Assembly: GCF_033366695.1 (NCBI RefSeq)
Contig: NZ_JAOBTQ010000001.1
Span: 4,836,001 to 4,900,000, forward strand
Direction: 5' to 3'
Source of the DNA: Streptomyces sp. SCL15-4
GTDB lineage: Bacteria > Actinomycetota > Actinomycetes > Streptomycetales > Streptomycetaceae
DNA length: 64,000 bases
A program made the position numbers and the translations under genes. Below, piece after piece: positions 14,614 through 24,400 of the stretch (position 1 is the stretch's first letter; every line of letters begins with the position of its first letter). Below the pieces are notes generated by a model, which ran no database searches, was not told where the DNA came from, and saw only the letters and a list, made by a program, of their open reading frames with translations.

Positions 14614-15729
14614 GTGCCCGTCTCCCCGGCCATGGCCGAAGACCTCGCCGCAGCGGTCGCCGACCTGTACGAAGCCGCCGAGGGCGTCCTCATCGAGCGA
14701 GTCCGGCAGGCCCTGGCGGCGGGCATCGACTCGCCCGCCTGGGTCCAGATGAAGCTGGCCGCGGTCGGCAACCTCCAGACCGCGATCGAAGCGGTCATCA
14801 CCGCGCTCCAGGCCGACGCCGCCGGCGCGATCCACCAAGCCGTCGCGGAGGCGTACGACCGCGGGCAGCAGGCGGCCGTCGCCGAACTGGGCGCCCTGCC
14901 TCCCGGCCGAGTGCTCGCCGTGGCAGAGGCCGTCCCGACCGCCCCGGTCGTGGACCGGCTCGCCCGCGCCGCCGTGGCCGACACCGGCGCCGTCCACCTG
15001 CGAATCCTGCGGACCACGCTCGACACCTACCGGGACGTGATCACCCACGCCGCCGCGGCCCCGGCCCTGGGCGTGCAGACCCGCCGGCAGGCCGCGCAGT
15101 CCGCGCTCGATGCCTTCGCGAGCCGGGGCGTCACCGGGTTCATCGACCGCTCCGGCCGGGCGTGGGACATGCGCTCGTACACCGAGATGGCGATGCGGTC
15201 GGTCCTGGGCCGGGCCGCGATCGAGGCGCACACGGACCGACTCGGCGCGGCCGGGGTGGACCTGGTGATCGTGTCACAGGCCCCGGAGGAGTGCCCGGTG
15301 TGCCGGCCGTGGGAGCGGCAGATCCTCGCCCGGACCGGCGCGCCGGGCGCGCGCGAGGTCCGGATGGAACACGCCGTGGAGGACGGCCGCACGGTCAGGG
15401 TGCGGGTGGCCGGGTCGCTGCCGCAAGCGCGGGCGGCCGGACTGATGCACCCGAACTGCCGCCATAGCGTGAGCGCCTACCTCCCGGGCGTATCACGGGT
15501 CCCGGAGGCGCAGCCGTCGCGCGGCACGTACGAGGACACCCAGCGGCAGCGGTACCTGGAGCGGCAGATCCGGAAGTGGAAGCGGCTGGAGACCGCTGCC
15601 CTGGACGATGCCCGGCGTACGGCCGCGCGGGCGCGGGTGCGTGCGTATCAGGGGCGGGTGCGTGAGCTGGTCACGGAGACGGGCCTGCCGCGCAAGAGCC
15701 ACCGAGAACAGCTCACGACGAGTCGCTAG
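14614..15729 (+). CDS. Minor capsid protein (Phage_min_cap2 / MuF-like)
   Basis: 371 residues, GTG start. Helical N-terminal half, then TRRQAAQSALDAFASRGVTG and a C-terminal part with CPVCRPWE (about 229) and HPNCRHSVSAYLPG (about 280), which is the conserved end of Phage_min_cap2/MuF head-morphogenesis proteins. Such proteins are few per virion and are thought to be ejected with DNA or to aid assembly. Its 3' end overlaps the antisense gene at 15726. Confidence 0.87.
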   Translation: MPVSPAMAEDLAAAVADLYEAAEGVLIERVRQALAAGIDSPAWVQMKLAAVGNLQTAIEAVITALQADAAGAIHQAVAEAYDRGQQAAVAELGALPPGRVLAVAEAVPTAPVVDRLARAAVADTGAVHLRILRTTLDTYRDVITHAAAAPALGVQTRRQAAQSALDAFASRGVTGFIDRSGRAWDMRSYTEMAMRSVLGRAAIEAHTDRLGAAGVDLVIVSQAPEECPVCRPWERQILARTGAPGAREVRMEHAVEDGRTVRVRVAGSLPQARAAGLMHPNCRHSVSAYLPGVSRVPEAQPSRGTYEDTQRQRYLERQIRKWKRLETAALDDARRTAARARVRAYQGRVRELVTETGLPRKSHREQLTTSR

Positions 15730-15899
15730 ATGGGGCGGAAGCGTCCCGGTCCTTCCGCCTTCTTCTGCGCGGCGACCCTCTCCACCTCGCGCTCCAAGCT
15801 CGGCAGCACGTTCTTCAGCGCCTCGTGCCAGGTGTTGTGACGGGCGTAGTTGGCAACGGCAGCTCCGCATACGCGGCATTCGGTCAGCTTGTCGCTCAT
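15726..15899 (-). CDS. Antisense small zinc-finger-like protein inside structural operon
   Basis: 57 residues on the minus strand. The N-terminus ECRVCGAAVANYARHNTWH has two Cys and two His in zinc-finger spacing, followed by a charged helix (SLEREVERVAAQKKAEG). Starts with ATG; GGAGGGAT lies upstream. It fills the only gap in the head operon and overlaps the end of the minor capsid gene by 4 nt. A small regulator or moron expressed against the structural transcript is likely; target unknown. Confidence 0.7.
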   Translation of the reverse strand: MSDKLTECRVCGAAVANYARHNTWHEALKNVLPSLEREVERVAAQKKAEGPGRFRPI

Positions 15900-16040
15900 G
15901 ATCCCTCCCTCTGCTGGGAGCCCAACCGTACTTCCCACCTCGGACAGCCGGGGCGGGTGGCCCGCCGGGTGCGGGCCGGATCGCACAACCCCCGCCAGGC
16001 GCGGGGCAGAACACCCCCGACGCGCACCAGGAGTGCACGC

Positions 16041-16835
16041 ATGCAGAAGCGAACCCTCCCCAGGCTCCAGCTCGCCGGTGGCGGCTGGGCGCACCCCTAC
16101 GCCACGGGCCCTTTCGCCCCGTACCTGTACGCCGACGGCGGGGACGGAGACGACTCCGGATCCGACAGCGGCGACAGCGGTGACGACGACGGCACCCACG
16201 AGGACCAGGACGGCGACGCCGGCGGGACCGGTGATGACGACACCTCGGACGGCGACGCGGGCAAGGTCGACGGCAAGCCGAAGCCGAAGCCGCCAGCGAA
16301 GAAGGACGAGGACCCGGCCGCCGAGCTGGAGCGGCTCCGTAAGGAGCTGAAGCAGGCGAACGCCGACGCCGCGAAGGCCCGCACCACGGCGAAGAAGAAC
16401 GCCGCCGAGGAGGCCAAGGCCGAACTCGTCCAGCAGATGGGCCGCGCTCTCGGCCTGATCAAGGACGACAAGGACGAGGCACCCGACCCGGCGAAGCTGA
16501 CGGCGGAGATCGAGCGCTCCACTGCGGCACACCGGGAGACGGCGATCGAGCTGGCCGTGTACCGCAGCGCAGGCAAGCACGGCGCGGATCCCGAGGCGCT
16601 CACCGACAGCCGCGCCTTCCTGGCGTCGATCAAGGATCTCGACCCGTCCGATGAGGGGTTCGCGAAGGCCGTGTCCGCCGCCATCAAGGCCGCGGTCGCC
16701 GACAACCCCAAGCTCAAGGCGCAGGGCCAGGCGCCCCCGCGCAGCAACGGCGACTTCTCCGGCAGCTCTGAGAAGCCCAAGGACAAGAACAGCATCGAGG
16801 CGCAACGCGAGGCGTACCGCAAGGGACGCCGCTGA
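16041..16835 (+). CDS. Scaffolding protein
   Basis: 264 residues, ATG with CAGGAG upstream. Short N-terminus, then a very acidic Asp/Gly/Ser stretch (about 33-75), a Lys/Pro tract, a coiled coil (AAELERLRKELKQANADAAK, about 90-135) and a basic end (EAQREAYRKGRR). This acidic/coiled-coil/basic-tail design and the position just before the coat gene mark a scaffold that binds coat through its basic end and leaves before maturation. Confidence 0.85.
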   Translation: MQKRTLPRLQLAGGGWAHPYATGPFAPYLYADGGDGDDSGSDSGDSGDDDGTHEDQDGDAGGTGDDDTSDGDAGKVDGKPKPKPPAKKDEDPAAELERLRKELKQANADAAKARTTAKKNAAEEAKAELVQQMGRALGLIKDDKDEAPDPAKLTAEIERSTAAHRETAIELAVYRSAGKHGADPEALTDSRAFLASIKDLDPSDEGFAKAVSAAIKAAVADNPKLKAQGQAPPRSNGDFSGSSEKPKDKNSIEAQREAYRKGRR

Positions 16836-16860
16836 GCCTCCGACCCGATGGGAGGCCCTT

Positions 16861-17808
16861 GTGGCCAACACCTTCCTCACCCCCGAACAGATCGCCACGA
16901 GGGCGCTCGCCACCCTGTACGAGACGACCACCATGGCGCAGCTCGTCCACAGGGACTTCGAGCCGGACTTCCAGGGCCGGCAGGGCGACACCATCACGGT
17001 GCGCAAGCCCGCGGTGTTCACCGCGACCGAGTTCAACCGGGCGACCGGCATCGTCACGCAGAACGCGACCGAGACCGGCTTCCCCGTCACGCTGAACCAC
17101 TTCGCGGACGTCTCGGTGCCGGTGACGACCGAGCAGCTCACCCTGGAGATCAACGACTTCGGCGTCCAGCTGCTTGACCCGATGATGAAGGCGATCGCGG
17201 AGAAGATCGACCGCGACCTCCTCGCCCTGCGCGACGACATCACCCAGGAAGTGGGTGCGGTCACCGAGAACGCGGACGGCGAGAACCACAACTACGGCGG
17301 CGAGTACCCGTGGTCCGACTCCCGCGTCCTCATCGAGGCCGGCGCCGTCCTCGACACCAAGAACGTCCCGCAGGACGAGCGGCGTGTCGTCGTGGGCCCG
17401 CGTACCAAGGCCCGGTGGATGGCGGAGAAGATCTGGCGCGCGGCGAACGAGCGCGGCTCCACGGTGGGGCTCACGCAGGCGCAGTTCGGCGCCGACGCCA
17501 GCGGCTTCACCCCGTACATGTCGCAGAACATCGCGGGCCCGGCGGCGTCCCCGGCCGCCGGCCAGCCGACCACCGAGGTGGATCTCGCTTTCCACCGCAC
17601 CGCGTTCGCCCTCGTCACGCGGACGCTGGAGGTCCCCCCGGGCGCCCAGGACGCGACGATCATGGACTTCGAGGGGTTCGCCCTCCGCGTCGTCTACGAC
17701 TACGACATCAAGTACAAGCAGAGCATCGTCAGCATCGACTGCCTGTACGGGACCAAGACCCTCGACGCCAACCGCGCCGTCCTGATCAAGGGAGCTGACG
17801 CCGCATGA
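16861..17808 (+). CDS. Major capsid protein (P22 gp5-like)
   Basis: 315 residues. GTG 16861 is chosen: GGGAGG lies just upstream, and the longer frame runs through the scaffold gene. The start MANTFLTPEQIATRALATLY, the FADVSVPVTTEQLTLEI segment and the C-terminal KQSIVSIDCLYG fit the P22 coat protein (gene 5) family with the HK97 fold. Differs clearly from the right-hand element's coat, which is HK97-type and comes with a protease. Confidence 0.88.
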   Translation: MANTFLTPEQIATRALATLYETTTMAQLVHRDFEPDFQGRQGDTITVRKPAVFTATEFNRATGIVTQNATETGFPVTLNHFADVSVPVTTEQLTLEINDFGVQLLDPMMKAIAEKIDRDLLALRDDITQEVGAVTENADGENHNYGGEYPWSDSRVLIEAGAVLDTKNVPQDERRVVVGPRTKARWMAEKIWRAANERGSTVGLTQAQFGADASGFTPYMSQNIAGPAASPAAGQPTTEVDLAFHRTAFALVTRTLEVPPGAQDATIMDFEGFALRVVYDYDIKYKQSIVSIDCLYGTKTLDANRAVLIKGADAA

Positions 17809-18179
17809 TCCGCTACCGGAACGAGAACACCGGCGACGTGGTCGAGCGCGACGCCGAGGACGCCCGTCTGGAGGCGCTGCCGAACTGGACCCGCCTCCGC
17901 GACGACGAGACGCCCGGCCCAGTCCGCCCCGACGGCGTCCTGTCCCGGCCGCAGGCCTCCCCGGGTACCGCGCCGACGGACCCGGACAGCCCCCGCGCGC
18001 GCGAGCAGGCGGAGGCCGAGGAGCAGCAGGAGGACGCCGGGGACCCGCCCGCCAAGAACGCGAACAAGGACGTGTGGATCGACTACGCGCTCAAGCGGGC
18101 CGTGTCCGACGAGGAGCGGGAGGAGATCCCGCAGCTGACGAAGGAGCTGCTCATCGCCAAGTACGGCGAGGAGGCGTAG
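17805..18179 (+). CDS. Head-associated acidic protein, 124 aa
   Basis: ATG overlaps the coat stop. N-terminal segment MIRYRNENTGDVVERDAED, proline/acid-rich middle, C-terminal helix with LTKELLIAKYGEEA. The tail resembles the short helical ends of head proteins that dock to partners. No named family. Sits between coat and the next head protein. Confidence 0.7.
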   Translation: MIRYRNENTGDVVERDAEDARLEALPNWTRLRDDETPGPVRPDGVLSRPQASPGTAPTDPDSPRAREQAEAEEQQEDAGDPPAKNANKDVWIDYALKRAVSDEEREEIPQLTKELLIAKYGEEA

Positions 18180-18182
18180 CAG

Positions 18183-18692
18183 ATGCCGCTCTCCAGTACC
18201 CTCGCCGTCTCCGCGGTTACCGAGCTGTCAGCTGACTCCGGGCTGGGCACCGCCCGCGTCCCGGCCGGGCTGTCCCGGGCGGTGACGCTCGCCTCCGGAA
18301 CCGGCGCCGGCCAGGCCGACAGGGTCTACACCGCGCGCCGGACCATCGCCGCGTCCGGGTCGGAGGATCTCGACCTTGCGGGCGCACTCCTCGACGCCCT
18401 CGGCGGCACGATCACCTTCGCCCGGATCAAGGGCCTGGTCATCGCGGCGGCACCCGGGAACACGAACAGCGTCGTCATCGGCAACGCCTCCTCCAACGCC
18501 TGGGCCCCGCTGCTGACCGCCACCGGCACCATCACTCTGCGCCCGGGCGCCGTCCTCGCCGTGGTCGCCGGCGGAGCCGACGCCACGGCGTACGCGGTGA
18601 CCGGGTCGACGGGCGACATCCTCAAGGTCGCCAACTCCGGTGGCGGGTCCGCGGTGACGTACGACATCTGCATCGTCGGCGCGTCCGCCTGA
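18183..18692 (+). CDS. Probable head decoration or fibre protein
   Basis: 169 residues, nearly devoid of charged residues in its second half and rich in Ala/Gly/Thr/Val with beta-strand character (GTITLRPGAVLAVVAGGADA). Similar Ala/Gly beta proteins follow coat genes in actinophages. Decoration is the best fit from position and composition; no motif proves it. Confidence 0.55.
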   Translation: MPLSSTLAVSAVTELSADSGLGTARVPAGLSRAVTLASGTGAGQADRVYTARRTIAASGSEDLDLAGALLDALGGTITFARIKGLVIAAAPGNTNSVVIGNASSNAWAPLLTATGTITLRPGAVLAVVAGGADATAYAVTGSTGDILKVANSGGGSAVTYDICIVGASA

Positions 18693-18721
18693 CCATCCCG
18701 GCACCCCCGAGAGGAGGCCGT

Positions 18722-19141
18722 ATGGCGCGCGTGTACGCGACGGTGGAGGAGTACGCGGCCTACCCCGGGGCGCCGCCGGCCACGTCCCAGACGCCCGGCC
18801 TGCTGCTGCGGGCGTCGCGGATGCTGGAGCGGCTGGTCCTGCGGTACTGCCAGTACGACGTCGACCCGGCTGGCCTGCCTACCCACCCGCTGGTGGTCGC
18901 CGCGCTCCGGGACGCGGTCTGCGCCCAGGCGGCCTGGTGGGATCAGGTCGGTGATCCGTCCGGCGCGGACGCGGTCGGCTGGGGCTCGGTCGCGATCGGC
19001 TCGGTGCAGCTGGGCCGGTCGGTGACCGCGGTCACCGGGGAGGACGCCCCGGCCCGGCAGCTGGCACCTGAGGTGTGGGACGCGCTGGGGGACCCGGCGC
19101 TCACGCCGGACATCTTCCGGATAGGCGCGGTGACGTGCTGA
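18722..19141 (+). CDS. Head-tail connector (HK97 gp6-like)
   Basis: 139 residues, ATG with GAGAGGAGG upstream. Begins with a helix (VYATVEEYAAYPG), then LLLRASRMLERLVLRYCQYD, the typical bundle of adaptor proteins that bind below the portal. Position after the decoration gene and before three more small connector genes supports this. Confidence 0.75.
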   Translation: MARVYATVEEYAAYPGAPPATSQTPGLLLRASRMLERLVLRYCQYDVDPAGLPTHPLVVAALRDAVCAQAAWWDQVGDPSGADAVGWGSVAIGSVQLGRSVTAVTGEDAPARQLAPEVWDALGDPALTPDIFRIGAVTC

Positions 19142-19449
19142 TTCCGCGCGTGCTCCTGCGGCACCAGATCACCATCGAGCCGTACCTCGGCGACACCAGC
19201 AAGGGCCCCAAGTACGGGCCGGCCACGACCGTGCGCTGCTTCCTGGACGAGCAGACCCGCAGTGTGCGGAGCCCGGGCGGTGAGGACGTCACCTCGACGT
19301 CGACCGCGTACGCCGACCCGGGTACAGCCGCGCCCACGCTCTCGCGGGTGACGCTCCCCGGCGGCCGGGTCACCAGGGTGATCCAGACCAAGCAGCGTGA
19401 CGGCGGCGGCCTGCCCACCCCGGACCACGTGGAGATCCAACTCGAATAG
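19135..19449 (+). CDS. Head-tail joining (stopper-like) protein
   Basis: 104 residues from GTG 19135, overlapping the adaptor stop by 7 nt; no better start exists. Beta-rich (VLLRHQITIEPYLGD; TLSRVTLPGGRVTRVIQTKQ), as in SPP1 gp16/stopper proteins that plug the connector. Assigned mainly by order and size. Confidence 0.65.
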   Translation: MLIPRVLLRHQITIEPYLGDTSKGPKYGPATTVRCFLDEQTRSVRSPGGEDVTSTSTAYADPGTAAPTLSRVTLPGGRVTRVIQTKQRDGGGLPTPDHVEIQLE

Positions 19450-19461
19450 CGGGAGGCCACC

Positions 19462-19812
19462 GTGCCGCAGGGCTTCCGACTCAGCTTCAACGGCGGACCC
19501 GCGGCACGGGCGCTCCGCGAGAGCGCCGCCCGCGGGCTGTTCCTCGCCGCCGAGTACGTCCTCGGCGAGGCGGACCAGGTCGTGCCGCTGGACGAGGCCG
19601 CGCTCCAGCGGTCCGGGACGGCGTCCGTCGATGCGCCGTCGCTGACCGCGATGGTCAGCTACGACACCCCCTACGCGGTCCGCCAGCATGAGCAGCTGGA
19701 CCTGCGGCACGCGCCGGGCCGGACCGCGAAGTACCTGGAGACGCCCCTCAACGCCGCCCGCCAGGAGGTGGCCGCGCTCATCGCCGCCGAGATCCGGCGG
19801 GCCCTGCGGTGA
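19462..19812 (+). CDS. Tail completion protein (HK97 gp10-like)
   Basis: 116 residues, GTG with GGGAGG upstream. Contains ALRESAARGLFLAAEYVLGE, DTPYAVRQHE and GRTAKYLETPL; the PYA-xx-HE and KYLE patterns are seen in the HK97 gp10 / minor-capsid family that joins head and tail. Overlaps the tail terminator gene by 4 nt. Confidence 0.8.
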   Translation: MPQGFRLSFNGGPAARALRESAARGLFLAAEYVLGEADQVVPLDEAALQRSGTASVDAPSLTAMVSYDTPYAVRQHEQLDLRHAPGRTAKYLETPLNAARQEVAALIAAEIRRALR

Positions 19813-20243
19813 GCACCCACGATGTCGACCTCCTGACCGGGATCGCCGTCCTCCTGGCCGCCGAGGGCGTCGGCGTCTACTCGCCCGACGATGTCCTGCC
19901 GGCCGACGGCACGGGCATCGTCCTCGGCCGGGTCCCGGACGGGCCGGACAGGGTGATCGGGCTGACGCCCTACCCGGTGGCCGACGACGACACCACCGAC
20001 GCGATCACCGGGATCCAGGCACGCATCCGCGCGGGCACGGACCCGGCCGACGTGGTCCAGCTCGCTGACGACGTGTTCGCCGCGCTGCACAACCGCCGGC
20101 ACTACGAGGCCGGCGGCGTCCATGTGGCGCTGTCGTGGCGGCAGTCGCAGGCGTGGATCGGCCAGGACGAGCGGGGCCGCCTGGAACTGAGCAGCAATTA
20201 CTACTTCCGGACGACCAGGTCCGGGCCCTACCTGATCGACTAG
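19809..20243 (+). CDS. Tail terminator / tail completion protein
   Basis: 144 residues, GTG overlapping the previous stop. Begins with a helix (DLLTGIAVLLAAEGVGVY), then DGPDRVIGLTPYPV and QARIRAGTDPADVVQLADDV. Size and fold pattern fit the ring protein that caps the tail tube (minor capsid PF12691-like). Immediately precedes the major tail protein, as expected. Confidence 0.75.
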   Translation: MSTHDVDLLTGIAVLLAAEGVGVYSPDDVLPADGTGIVLGRVPDGPDRVIGLTPYPVADDDTTDAITGIQARIRAGTDPADVVQLADDVFAALHNRRHYEAGGVHVALSWRQSQAWIGQDERGRLELSSNYYFRTTRSGPYLID

Positions 20244-20253
20244 GAGGACGCCC

Positions 20254-20733
20254 ATGTCCACCCCCACACCCACCACGGCTCTCGCCCGCCGCTGGCGGCT
20301 CCAGATCGACATGAGCGCCGACCAGGACGGCACCGACTGGCAGACCGTCTTCGGGGTCACCGACTTCAAGCCGCCCATGCCGGACCCGAACATCGAGGAC
20401 AGCTCGGACTACGAGTCGGCCGGCTGGAACGGCAACACCAAGACGGCCCAGGAATGGGAGCTGACCGTAACGATCAACCGTAAAATCAACGACAAGACCA
20501 AGACCTACCACCCCACGCACGAGAAGCTGCGGGTGGCTGCCTACTCGTTCGGTTCCGCCTCCATGGCCCACCTGCGCTGGTTCGACCGGGACGGGCTGCC
20601 GGAGGCGTACGAGGGCACTGGCGTAGTCAAGTGGGAGTACTCCGGCGGCGAGCACACGGCGCTGGACCAGGTGGAGATCACGGTCACCGGCGACGGCGAA
20701 CTGAAGCTCATCGACAACCCGGTCGCGGCGTGA
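20254..20733 (+). CDS. Major tail (tube) protein
   Basis: 159 residues, ATG with TAGGAGG upstream. Beta-rich: ARRWRLQIDMSADQDGTDW, SSDYESAGWNGNTKTAQEWE, a strand-rich middle and a C-terminal Ig-like end (EITVTGDGELKLI). Order between tail terminator and frameshifted chaperone makes the assignment firm. Confidence 0.87.
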   Translation: MSTPTPTTALARRWRLQIDMSADQDGTDWQTVFGVTDFKPPMPDPNIEDSSDYESAGWNGNTKTAQEWELTVTINRKINDKTKTYHPTHEKLRVAAYSFGSASMAHLRWFDRDGLPEAYEGTGVVKWEYSGGEHTALDQVEITVTGDGELKLIDNPVAA

Positions 20734-21272
20734 GCGGCGGCAGCAGCGAGCTTGAGCCCCTCGACTTCGAGGCCCTCGACCGCTTCCTGGAGGACCACCT
20801 GGAGTTGCCCGTCCCGGGACGCGACGGGAAGATGCGCGTCTACCGCATCGAGGATCCGTCAGCCGAGGACGGAATCCGCGTCGAGCGGATCACGACGCTC
20901 GCGGCCCGGCTCGCCGCCGGGGGGAAGGCCCCGGACGCGCCGGTCCTCGGCGACACCGAGGAACTGGACCTCTACCGGATGTGCCTCGGCAGTGCATACG
21001 AGCGGATGAAGACGGAGCTGGGCTGGAGCGCCTTCAAGCACTGCGCGCTCACCGCCATGTTCTGGATCACCACAGACCGTGAGACCGCTGCCCAGTACTG
21101 GAAGACGGGCCAGATGGGAAAAGCACCGAATCGGGCGGCCCGTCGGCAGGCGTCGCGCGGCTCCTCGGCGTCGGCTGCGGCGAGTACGACCCCGTCACAG
21201 GCCTCCATGAGTGGTACGAGGGCGGCATCCCCGCGGCGAAGCAGGGGCCGAAAGGGTCGGCCGCAGACCTGA
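20730..21272 (+). CDS. Tail assembly chaperone, unshifted form
   Basis: 180 residues from a GTG overlapping the tail tube stop. Residues 1-130 form a helical domain (LDFEALDRFLEDHLELPVPG; LGWSAFKHCALTAMFWI). After the slippery site at 21116-21122 the unshifted tail becomes Ser/Arg-rich and low complexity, i.e. it reads like non-evolved sequence, while the -1 frame stays protein-like. Equivalent of lambda gpG. Confidence 0.85.
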   Translation: MSGGSSELEPLDFEALDRFLEDHLELPVPGRDGKMRVYRIEDPSAEDGIRVERITTLAARLAAGGKAPDAPVLGDTEELDLYRMCLGSAYERMKTELGWSAFKHCALTAMFWITTDRETAAQYWKTGQMGKAPNRAARRQASRGSSASAAASTTPSQASMSGTRAASPRRSRGRKGRPQT

Positions 21273-21475
21273 CCTGGGACCGCCTCCTCGCCCAGTGGGC
21301 TCTGATCGAGGCCGACCTCCACGAGATCTACGGCATCGACGTGGAGGCGGGCATCCTCCAGCAGCGCACCTGGCGCTGGCTCCAGGTCCGTATCCTCGGT
21401 CTGCTCTCCACCGAGTCCCGCCTCGCGCGGTACGTCGCGCCTCCCCCTGACGATCCGCAACCTGCCAGGAGGTGA
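20730..21475 (+). CDS. Tail assembly chaperone, -1 frameshift fusion (gpGT-like)
   Basis: The unshifted frame is read to 21122, then -1: GGG AAA followed by AGC from 21122. The extension continues without a stop to TGA 21473-21475 and encodes about 117 further residues, including EYDPVTGLHEWYEGG, LAQWALIEADLHEIYGID and RTWRWLQVRILGLL. No credible independent start exists for this part. It ends 7 nt before the tape measure gene, whose ribosome site lies in its last codons. This is the classic siphovirus G/GT arrangement. Confidence 0.88.
21116..21122 (+). promoter_or_regulatory. -1 slippery heptamer GGGAAAA
   Basis: Canonical X XXY YYZ heptamer in the right phase (codons GGA at 21117, AAA at 21120). 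It lies where the unshifted frame loses protein character and the -1 frame gains it. Confidence 0.9.
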
Positions 21476-21481
21476 GCCGCT

Positions 21482-24400
21482 GTGGCGCTGACCGTCGGTG
21501 AGCTGAATGCCATTCTCAGCGTGGACGACCGCGCGGTGGAGCCGGCGCTCCGCCGCGCCGAGCAGGCGCTGCGGCAGACCGGCCAGCAGATGGCCAGTGA
21601 CGCCGAGCGCGCCGGACAGCAGGGCGGCGAGCAGCTCGGGGGCGGCTACGTCCGCGGCGCTGATAGCCAGTGGCGCGACATGCGCGGAAACCTCGTGGAC
21701 GCCGTCACAGCAGCCGCACTTGAGGCGGAAGCGCGAGCCCGCCGCGGCGGTCAGGACGCCGGGGAGGCACTCGGCGACGGTCTGGTCGACGGCGCGGAGG
21801 AAGGCGGAGCCGAAGCCGCGGATGCTGCCGGGACGGGACTGTCCAAGCTGAAGACGCTAGCCCTGGGCGTAGGGGCGGCCGCCGGCGCGGTCCTCATGGA
21901 CGCCTTCGGGCAGGCCATGGAGCAGGGGCAGATCACCGCGGTGATGGGCGCTCAGCTCGGCGCCACGGGACCGCAGGCCGCCCGGTACGGCAAGGTGGCG
22001 GGCGCCCTCTTCAAGGACGCCGTCGTGGCCGACTTCCAAGAGGGCGCGGACACCATCAAGGCCATCGCGTCGGCTGGCCTGTTCAAGCCGGACGCGACGA
22101 TCCAGCAGATGCAGTCCATCGCCACGAACGCATCCGACGTGGCGAAGCTCCTCGAAGTGGACGTCTCGCAGGCCGCGAACGCTGCGGCCACGATGATCCG
22201 CAACAAGCTGGCGCCGAACGCCACCGCCGCGTTCGACTTGCTCGTGGCCGGCTCGCGCGGCCTGGGTGCCGCCAGCGAGGATCTGCTGGAGACGTTCACC
22301 GAGTACGCGCCCGTCTTCAAGGCCGCCGGTATCTCCGGCCAGACCGCGATGGGCCTGATCCGGCAGGGCATCCAGGGTGGCTGGGGCAAGGACACCGACA
22401 AGATCGCCGACGCCTTCAAGGAACTGAGTTTGCGTCTGGTCGACGGCTCGAAGACGACGTCGGACGCGCTGAAGTCGATCGGCCTGGACGCCGGGCAAGT
22501 CGGCACGGACATGGCCGCCGGCGGGAAGCGCGGCGAGAAGGCCATGGACCAGGTTCTCGACGCGATCCGGAAGGTCGGGCCCGGCACGGACACGGCCAAG
22601 CAGGCTGTGCAGAACCTGTTCGGCGGCCCGGGCGAGGATCTTGGCGCGGCCCTTTTCTCCCTGAACGTGGGCGCTGCGGCCAAGGCGATGGACGGTGCGA
22701 AGGGCAGCGCGGACAGGCTCGGCGACGGGATGCGCGACAACGCAGCATCCAAGGTCACCGCGTTCCGGAACTCCCTCCAGCAGGGGGTGGTGGACTTCCT
22801 TGGCACCACCGTGATCCCCGGCTTCATGAACTTTTACAGCTTCCTCCAGCAGCACCAGGGGGAGGTGAAGGCCGCGGCGGCGGTGATCGCCGCTGTGCTC
22901 GTGCCGGTGCTCGTCACCCTCGGCGTGCAGGCGCTGATCGCCGGCGGCCGGATGGCCGCAGCCTGGGTGATGGCGCTCGGCCCGATCGGCTGGGTCGGCC
23001 TGGCGATCGGCGCGCTCGTCGTGCTGGTGATCAGCTACTGGGACCAGATCAAGGGCGCTACGGTCGCCGCCTGGGACTGGATCAGCGGCAAGGTGGACGA
23101 GGCGAAGAACGCCGTCATCGCCTCGATCTCGCTGCTGGGCCAGATCCCGGGCATGGTGAGCACCTACTTCGGGCAGGCCCGGACGTGGGCGGTCACGCAT
23201 CTCGTGGCGCTGATCTCGTGGGTGTCTGGGCTGCCCGGTCGGCTGCTCAGCGCTCTGGCCGGGCTCGCTGGGAGCCTGGTCGGAGTGTCCAGTGCTGCCT
23301 GGCAGGCATTCAAGACGGCAGCAGCGACCAAGGCGGTCGAGTTCATCACGTGGGTGCAGGGGCTGCCCCAGCGCACGGCATCGGCCATCGGGGACCTGTC
23401 GGGTTTGCTGGTGTCCAAGGGCGTCGCCATCGTCCAGGGCTTGTGGTCCGGCATCCAGTCCATGGGCGGCTGGCTCCGGGACCAGATCGTCGGCTGGGCC
23501 AAGGACGCGATCCCCGGCCCGATCGCGGACGCTCTGGGCATCCACAGCCCGAGCCGTGTCACCAAGGCACAGGGCCAGTGGATCGCGCGCGGTCTGATCG
23601 AGGGCCTGACCGGGTCGACAAAGCAGGTCAAGGCGGCGTCGGCGAAGTTGGCCGACATCATCGCCGACGCGCTGCGCCCGGGGAAGGCCCGTTCGCGGGC
23701 GCTCGGCACGGTGTCGGCCGGCACGAAGCAGCTGCTGAAGCTCGCGTCGCAGGAGGAGCAGGTCGCCGCGCGGCTGAAGGACGCGCAGAAGAAGCTGTCC
23801 GGCCAGATCGCCGCCCGCGACAAGCTGGCGTCGGACGTGAAGAAGGGCATCCTCGACTCCGGCGCGATCACCGGGCAGAGCGGTAGCCAGAGTCCTGAAG
23901 GGATCCTGGCGCGCCTCCAGCGTGACCGGAAGGCCGCCGAGGCGTTCGCGAAGCACCTCGCGGCGCTGAAGAAGCGGGGCGTCCGCGCGGACCTGCTGTC
24001 GCAGATCGCCCAGGCCGGCGTGGACCAGGGCGGCGCCGTCGCAGCGTCGCTCGCCTCGGCCACCCCGGCGCAGATCAAGGCGATCAACGCCGAGCAGGCC
24101 AAGCTCGCGTCGGCCGCCGGGAGCGCAGGGAACGCCGCGGCGGACGCTATGTACGGGGCGGGCATCCGCGCCGGGCAGGGCCTCGTGGACGGCCTGAAGA
24201 AGCAGCAGCGCTCGATCGAGGCGCAGATGCTGCGGATCGCCAAGGGGATGTCGAAGAGCATCCGGAAGGCGCTCGGGATCAAGTCGCCTTCGCGGGTGAT
24301 GGCCCGGGTCGGTGCGTACACGGCGGAGGGTCTGCGCCGGGGCATCGAGTCCGGCCGCAAGGCCGTCAACCGGTCGATGGCCAGCCTCGTGGACACGCCG

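Noticed and set aside
16651..16860. Longer start for the P22-type coat gene
   Set aside because: The extension overlaps the scaffold gene in another frame and lacks a ribosome site; GTG 16861 follows GGGAGG.
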